A DNA stretch of 64,000 nt from Cristatella mucedo (Eukaryota; Bryozoa; Phylactolaemata; Cristatellidae): the NCBI GenBank assembly GCA_009760855.2, contig WPIO01000071.1, positions 685,001 through 749,000 of the forward strand, given 5' to 3'. Every line of letters starts with the position of its first letter. Within the stretch, counting starts at the first letter, position 1. Of this stretch, positions 57,480 through 64,000 are shown one piece after another. Made by a program: the position numbers and the translations under genes. Below the pieces are notes generated by a model that saw only the letters and a list, made by a program, of their open reading frames with translations, made no database searches and was not told where the DNA came from.

Positions 57480-58755
57480 ATCATTATCTATTAGTCGATT
57501 CCAACGGCCTCATCTAAATAGTGTCAAAGGAGCCTTCGTAGCTGACATCCGGCTTGCAGGTCAGGTGTTGAAATCTTGCTTCGGAACTCCTGTATTCCCG
57601 ACGAAACGACGAGCAGGCGATAGCTGGTTGCCATGGTTCATTTGCCGCTACATAGATATAAGGCTGCTGAATCGCAACCGACCTGTCAAACTTGATACAA
57701 GCCGTTGAGTTCGTGCGTTTTCTTGAGCACAGAGCGGCACGGTACGCTCCGGTGGCACGGTGCGCTCCGGCGGTGCCGGCTGTCTGAGGCCACGTACAGC
57801 CAGCCGAGCATTAAAATCTCCGTCCGGTGATCGTAACGTCGGAGTAATACTGCCTTCGTGTGTGGCGACCGGAGTCTGCTCCCCGGCGTACGGTAAATCT
57901 TTTTGCCCGATAATGGCCTCGGTGGCAGGAAACTCATCCAGACAAAGGGTGACTACTGGCAAGCAGGACTCCGAAAGCGTCAGGGAAAAGGTGGGGCTTC
58001 TTGAGGCAAAGCTGCGCTGCTGCGGGTCGTAGCAGCGCCTTATTAAATCGACGCTAGCAGCAAGCCGAAAATGGCGGCCGACCTCACTCCATGGTCGGAG
58101 TTTAGACTTCGCGCTGCAGCTGCAGGCGTGAATCGCTCGACGCCCGCGGCGAGCGAAGATGCCGCGAGCCTAGATGCCGCGAGACTAGGCGAGACTGGAA
58201 ACCCAAAGCTCGCGTGCTCACGTGGCCAGTCGTGCGCGCCGGAGCACCAGCAGCCTAGTAGCCGCGGCTGTATTAGGTAGTGCGGCGGCTAGCATAGGCG
58301 TGTACCGCGGCCAGGCGAATCTTAGAAACTGTTAGCCATCAAAGCGCTACCTCGGCCGCAGCAGCATCTGCTGCCGCCGCCACCGCGGAGAGTTGAGGCG
58401 CACCAATGCGCGCGTGCACAATCAAGAGTACCGTAGATTCATGGCCCCGTAGTAGTGGGCAGCAATCTGGAAGGGCGGCGGACGTTCGACGGCGCAACGG
58501 AAGTGGCTTAGGCTTTGAAAGCGCTGTAGAAAACTGTCGAACGTAGCAACGGGACTTCGAGGCTTTGTTGGAGTTACTGACGTACGCCTACGTTGCGCTA
58601 AATTACACATTGCTGAAAAGACCCAGGGCCAAAATTGACCAGGCGCGGTTCAGCAATTCACTGCCTCATGGGCCAGCGATTCACTGGGTCAGCGAACCAC
58701 TGGGTCAGCGCGTCACTTGGTTCGCTTCGTTTTATCGAGATCTCACGATGGTTCT
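57480..58755. other. Intergenic, unrecognised
   Basis: A 104-codon minus-strand frame at 57,648-57,962 lacks a family motif. Repeated CCGAGAC/GATGCCGCGAG motifs at 58,160-58,190. No gene supported. Confidence 0.4.
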
Positions 58756-58759
58756 GTAC

Positions 58760-59415
58760 ATAACGTCGTTGTGCGATCAGATGATTGCCGCTGGTGCAAA
58801 ACTCCACATTACACCACTTGCCACATTACACCACTTCTCGCCGACCTGCACTGGCTATCAGTCGAGCAACGGATTGACTTCAAGGTTTTGTCGCTCACTT
58901 TTAGGTCACTTCATTCTATGGCTCCAGCCTATCTCTCCGACATACTCATCCATCAGGCCAAGCATCGTACCACCCGCTTTCGGAATCCAACAGTCTACAA
59001 ATACCTCGTACAAACCTTAAGTCTTATTGAGACCGTGCATTTAGTTCGTATGCTCCCAAAGCCTGGAACTCCCTGCCGACCTCCGTCACAACATCCCCTG
59101 ACCTGACCACTTTGAAAAAGAACATAAAAACACACCTATTTAGGACAGCATTTACTGAGTCCCCGTGATTCGTCCTTGATGTGCTTATGCGTGCTGACAC
59201 TGTGCATGCTGCCACTAACCACATTTACATGCTGACCTTGTGCATGTCACCCCTAACCACGTCATCCATCGTGTCTGTTTATCAAGCATGATATTACTCA
59301 CCATTCAATTGCATTTCCCCTTTAAAGCAAATGTAAAGCGCCAAGAGACAGATTGAGTTCTCTGAGGGCACTTCATCAAGTGCATTATTATTATTAGTAC
59401 TATATTATTATTATT
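58760..59415 (+). mobile_element. LINE family 1 3' fragment
   Basis: [37 protein letters not shown] and KAWNS-type segments across frameshifts, then the GATTGAGTTCTCTGAGGGCA tail and an ATT run. About 0.4 kb downstream of copy C. Confidence 0.83.
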
Positions 59416-59846
59416 TTATTATTTTAAACCGTTTTTAAAGCATCGATGAATATTGCCATGTGCGGCTCCTTTGAGCCACGTTAATATAGCAGCAATATTT
59501 ATGTCGCAGTTGGCCAACTCGTAACGCAGCTCTGTGAAGCATTTCAAACAGGCTCGCAGCAGAGCTTCGCAAGTTCGTCGACAGTCTGAATAAGACGCTG
59601 CATCGTGCTACTGGGGGAGTAAAATTCCGACGTCTGTCTACATAGAATTTAATCGAATCAGCTCAACTTGAAGGAGAGGCACGCTAGTGGTGGCGAGACA
59701 AACCGGAGGTAAGGCTCGGAATCGCTGTAACACGTGCACTCCTGACGTGGCTTGAGCGGGACAGAAGAGCGAGGCGAGCAAATGTCCAGCGAATTTCCTT
59801 TAATTTGACCCGTTTTCCAGAGTCGGCTCACAAGCCGCGCGTATAA

Positions 59847-60075
59847 TCAAGAGGAGCGCTGCTGAGCTATCGCTGAGAGATGATTTCGACTCTGCTCAGT
59901 GGGCGTGGCGTGTGCAGACGCGAAGCTATCAGGCATTCGCGTAGTTGAGGCAGCAGCCCTCGGCATCGTTCGGGCAGCCGAGGCAGAGGCGGCGGCGGCG
60001 ACTGCGGTGGCCGCGGTCGGGCAGACTCCGCAAGCCCTCGGGCAGTGCTGCTGCATGTAGGCCGCGTAATAATAG

Positions 60076-60106
<31 letters not shown>

Positions 60107-60239
60107 TTAAAAATAATAGTAATAATAATAATAGTACTATTATAACAATATTAGTAATAATATAATAATAATAATAGTGTAATAATATAAAAATAATAAT
60201 AATAGTGGCAGCGAGCGTCCTCGTCGAGGCAGGGAGCAG
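59847..60239 (-). pseudogene. Copy C last exon: ShKT module split by a TAA microsatellite
   Basis: Corresponds to exon 12 of gene B. Upstream part encodes CLDEDARCHY; downstream part encodes [17 protein letters not shown] and an Ala/Thr tail to a stop at 59,847. Between them (60,066-60,204) is an ATT/TAA array that replaces the WRGRGYC segment, including one Cys, and shifts the frame. The acceptor that reads GCTGCAG in A and B reads GCTGCTC here, so it appears lost. Confidence 0.8.
60066..60204. repeat. TAA-type microsatellite inside copy C exon
   Basis: AATAAT repeats with interruptions, flanked on both sides by ShKT coding sequence homologous to genes A and B. Confidence 0.92.
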
Positions 60240-60453
60240 CGGCCAAGGGAGCGCCAGTTTTCGCACGCTCGTGCTCGCTCCACTGACCGTTCGGCTTCGC
60301 CTTCCTCTTGCATGTCGCTTCGAGCGAGCGACGCGGCGCCGTCGCCGGGTCTCGCACCCTCGTGCTGGCTTCGAGCGTGCGTGCTGCTAGCGGCGGCTCC
60401 GCTAGCTGCGATGGGCGGACAGCGATGGACGATGGGCGCGCCTGCCTACCTAC

Positions 60454-60768
60454 CTGGTGCCGCTGCCGCTGCAGGCGCGTCCGCGCCGTAGCAAGAGCGG
60501 CGGGACGCGTCACAGTGGGCGAGCATGTATCCTGGGTTGGCGTGGCATTCGCTTCGCCGAGCCCGGCCGCTGCACCGGGCGCTTTGGTCCCGACACGGGC
60601 GCCCCCTTTCGGTCGTGGCTTTGATGACTTTGGCCGGACGCGTGGAGGCAGATGGTGGCCGCGTCGTCTACTTAGGCCAAGCAGTGGACGGCTGCGTTTG
60701 TCCGGCTACAGTTTGCAGCAGGGTCGGCGAAGGTTGAGGGCCGGGCAGTTCATTCTTTGTCCCTGCAA
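60454..60768 (-). pseudogene. Copy C penultimate exon: linker and damaged ShKT module
   Basis: Homologous to exon 11 of gene B, with a matching acceptor (CGTTGGCAG) and donor GTAGGT, 315 bp, phase 1 to 1. In frame, codon 60,668-60,670 is TAG where B has CAG. The ShKT end reads AHCDASRRSCY in place of [11 protein letters not shown], so the fifth Cys is Arg. [10 protein letters not shown] has become CSGRARRSEC. Together with the next exon this shows a dead copy. Its earlier exons are not in the window. Confidence 0.85.
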
Positions 60769-60801
60769 CTGCCAACGAAAGCATCTTATCAACGCGCTCT
60801 C

Positions 60802-61515
<714 letters not shown>

Positions 61516-61539
61516 TCAGATGCAGCAGATGTATGATGC

Positions 61540-61615
61540 GTAGAAAAAAATTGAGTTGTCTGAGGATATATAAATCAACTGTATTACTATTACTATTATT
61601 GATATATATTGCTGT
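61540..61615 (+). mobile_element. LINE/SINE family 1-type tail remnant
   Basis: GAAAAAAATTGAGTTGTCTG and GAGGATATATAAATC, then an ATT run. Confidence 0.4.
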
Positions 61616-61875
61616 CTCTAAATACCCTTCTCTTTCAATCCCTCTCGCTTTCGCTCTCGCGTACTTTTTAAACCCTGGAATATCGAAGTAATCACCTCAA
61701 ACTAAATATTACTTGCAAGATGAACTAGACGTTGGAGACGTTAGCCACTACTCTCACCTTTAGTCGGTCGCGCCCAGGCAACATGGTGCTTCGCCTCGCT
61801 TTGCTGGGCTCACACCGCCTACGTGAAAGCCAACAAGCGGCATTCGCCAGCGAGTGTCATCTGCAAGTACTTCAC

Positions 61876-62072
61876 CTCCAGATGGAGGGATGGGAACAGC
61901 AGAAGTCGCTTCGCTCTGTCCACTCTCGCAGGACGCGCACGTTGACGTAAGGGATCGACGAGTTATTTCTCTCCGCGAGTTTTTCTAATTCTACCAACAG
62001 CCAAAGACAACCTGCGTCCTGATTGTCTCGCAGTGTCCATTTTACGACCCGCTCAGTGAGTTCGGTGGCTAG
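61876..62072 (-). other. Weak candidate exon of an unknown gene
   Basis: 197 bp between an acceptor-like CGAACCTGCAG and a donor-like GTGAAG, open in one frame: LATELTERVVKWTLRDNQDA, then LWLLVELEKLAERNNSSIPY and VNVRVLREW. Composition is protein-like and not repeat-driven. No family recognised; it could be an exon of copy C's upstream neighbour or chance. Confidence 0.3.
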
Positions 62073-62228
62073 CTGCAGGTTCGGCGCACAATGTCGCAAT
62101 AATTATACGGAGCTAAACTAGCAAGCCAAAAGCATGCCTTCGGCATGAAGTTGCCGCTCAACCACCCCGTCTCTTTTCTGCTTGCTGCATTGGCAGTAAA
62201 AGAGGAGTGCGGCTACGGCAGGTTGCTG

Positions 62229-62345
62229 GCCTTCCCGGAAGTGGGCCGTTAGATTTCCTGGAAGTGGGCTGCTAGATTTCCTGGAAGTGGGCTGCTAGAT
62301 TTCCTAGAAGTGGGCTGCTAGATTTCCTTGAAGTGGGCATCTAGC
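62229..62345. repeat. 23-bp tandem repeat, about five units
   Basis: Units of GATTTCCTGGAAGTGGGCTG plus CTA. Each carries TTCCTGGAA or a variant. Confidence 0.9.
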
Positions 62346-62894
62346 CTGCTCGGAAGTTGCTCAGCCAACGGCGAGTTACTTTAAGCGCTCTCCGTCAGTC
62401 TGTTCACCTCTTCTGGTGGCAGCCTGAGTTCAAGGTCGGCGGCAGTACCATTAGAGAGAGCGACGCGTCTGGAGCGTCTTATTTCATCGGCGGTCCGTCG
62501 GCTGGACGCTTCTAGATAAGATTCCGCATCGGTTGCCGTGGTGAGAAGTTACTAGAACGCACTTAAGGGGGAGCCTCTCTCTAGCGGACCAAGCTACGGG
62601 GTCTGCAGCCGTTTTATGCGGAGTCGATGAGTGTCGCCAGGTGGCGCACCCATCAACGTCTGACCAAGCCTGCTCTTCGCGTCCGAGGGTCCCTTTCGAG
62701 TCCCTCTCGGACTGATAGCTAAAGTATGCCCAGATAGCAAGTGCTACGAAATAAGTTGAATTATCACCCCTTAAATCTGTCCTCCAACGTAGCAAACAGT
62801 CACGAATCGCTCTAGTATGTCGCATTATGGTTCGCAGCTGCAAGCCGCCGCGGCCGCTTCTGGCATAGCTGCCAGCTGCCATAGATTCGCACTG

Positions 62895-63075
62895 TATGGC
62901 GGCTAGCTGAGATTGCGGCTAGCTGAGATTGTGGCTAGCTGAGAGGGCGGCTAGCTGAGACAGCTGTTAGCTGAGACGGCGGCTAGCTGAGACGGCGGCT
63001 AGCTGGGACGGCGGCTAGCTGAGATGGCGGCTAGCTGAGATGGCGGCTAGCAGGGCATGGCGACTAGCTGAGACT
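62895..63075. repeat. 17-18-bp minisatellite, about eleven units
   Basis: Units of GCGGCTAGCTGAGATTG type, containing the GCTAGC palindrome. Confidence 0.9.
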
Positions 63076-63319
63076 TTCACACTCGTGGCTTCTCAGTGAG
63101 GCTCGGTACCTGTCTAATATCTATTACGTTTATAAATGCCAATCGGATCCGGTCAATGACGCAGCGGGTATACAATTTTCAGTGGATTCGTCAATTTTTC
63201 TTGCGGAATACATCTTCTCCTGGCCGGAATTAGGCACTGCCGGCGTACTCGTGGGTAATCTCATCGACCCGCTTAGTAATCTCATCGACCCGCCGGCGGT
63301 CGTCTACACCTGAGCCAAG

Positions 63320-63560
63320 GTTAATAATAATCATAATAATATTGCACTAGATAAAGCGCCCTCAGAGAACTTAATCTCTTTCTAGGCGCTTTACATTTGC
63401 TGCAAAGTGATATGCAATAGACTAGTAAGTAAAATCATGCTTGAAAAACTAACAAAATGAATAATATGGTTAGGGGTGATGTGCACAGGGTCAGCATGCA
63501 AATGTGGTTAGTGACAGCATGCACAGTGTCAGCACGCATAAGCACATCAAGGACGAATAA
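63320..63560 (-). mobile_element. LINE family 1 3'-end fragment
   Basis: TAA run, then GATAAAGCGCCCTCAGAGAA and GCTTTACATTTGCTGCAAAG up to ATAAGCACATCAAGGACGAA. Confidence 0.83.
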
Positions 63561-63911
63561 GGTTGAGCAATCGGAACTCATCTTCCCGCCGGCGGTTGCC
63601 GAGTCTATAGATAGCTTATATAAGCAATTTCCACTTTTGGTCTACTACGAATGAAATATAATCTTAAACTGTGACATCCAATTTACCATTTGCACCGATT
63701 CTCAGGCTAGCTTTCTTCCTATTGGCTGGCGATTGTTAGCTATCAGCGACCTGTTTTTGGGACGTATTACCAAACGTTCGCATGTAAGGTCACAGTTTTA
63801 TTGGTGTATAGAAGGTGCACCATTAAGGTCTGTAAACACTCACACACAGATATGTAGATACATATGTGTGTGCTCATGTATGTGTTCTTGTGTGCGCACG
63901 CGTGTTCGCGC

Positions 63912-63950
<39 letters not shown>

Positions 63951-64000
63951 CGTGTGTGCTCACAAAGATATATACTGCAACATCTATCAACAATATCGTG
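63561..64000. repeat. Intergenic with (GT)n array
   Basis: (GT)n at about 63,912-63,945 within GT-rich sequence from 63,860. Otherwise nothing recognised. Confidence 0.8.

Noticed and set aside
57648-57962. 104-codon minus-strand frame as a gene
   Set aside because: No recognised motif, no splice or promoter context, contains a short CCGGAGCG-type repeat.

Overview
This is animal nuclear DNA. Genes are split by GT-AG introns of about 0.1 to 6 kb. More than half of the window appears to be non-LTR retrotransposons (LINEs), tRNA-derived SINEs, a dead mariner element and simple-sequence arrays. All recognisable host genes lie on the minus strand. The protein architecture (astacin protease, EGF-like module, several ShKT modules) and the repeat content suggest an invertebrate. 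I cannot name the phylum from sequence alone.

Layout from left to right. Bases 1-3,677 hold the 5' part (three exons) of a very-long-chain 3-oxoacyl-CoA reductase / 17-beta-hydroxysteroid dehydrogenase 12-like gene, whose 3' part lies beyond base 1. Bases 3.7-11.0 kb are intergenic and hold LINE relics, including two LINEs with abutting 5' ends near 8.0 kb. Bases 11,083-29,009 hold astacin gene A (11 exons). Bases 29-33.9 kb hold more LINEs, one of them carrying an internal 23-bp minisatellite. Bases 33,956-49,342 hold astacin gene B (12 exons). Bases 49.3-59.8 kb are repeat-rich and GC-rich, with a possible prodomain-exon relic near 56.1 kb. Bases 59,847-60,768 hold the last two exons of a third, broken copy (C). 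The remainder is CT-rich sequence, minisatellites and LINE tails, with one weak candidate exon.

Genes A and B are the main result. Their exons join without any frame break (717 and 674 residues) and share intron positions, intron phases and most exon lengths. They are tandem duplicates of a secreted zinc metalloprotease: signal peptide, propeptide with a dibasic cleavage site, astacin catalytic domain, EGF-like module, then three (A) or four (B) ShKT modules and a low-complexity tail. The ShKT exons are all phase 1-1, so modules can be gained or lost without a frameshift. Copy C has an in-frame stop, a lost ShKT cysteine, a lost splice acceptor and a TAA-repeat expansion inside an ShKT coding exon. 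An EGF-exon relic in intron 1 of gene A suggests that more copies once existed. The cluster is therefore an expanding and decaying tandem protease family in repeat-rich DNA. No sequence signal links it functionally to the neighbouring reductase gene.

Exon coordinates rest on reading splice sites by eye. Frame closure across whole genes is the strongest check available here; transcript data would settle the ends, UTRs and first exons.
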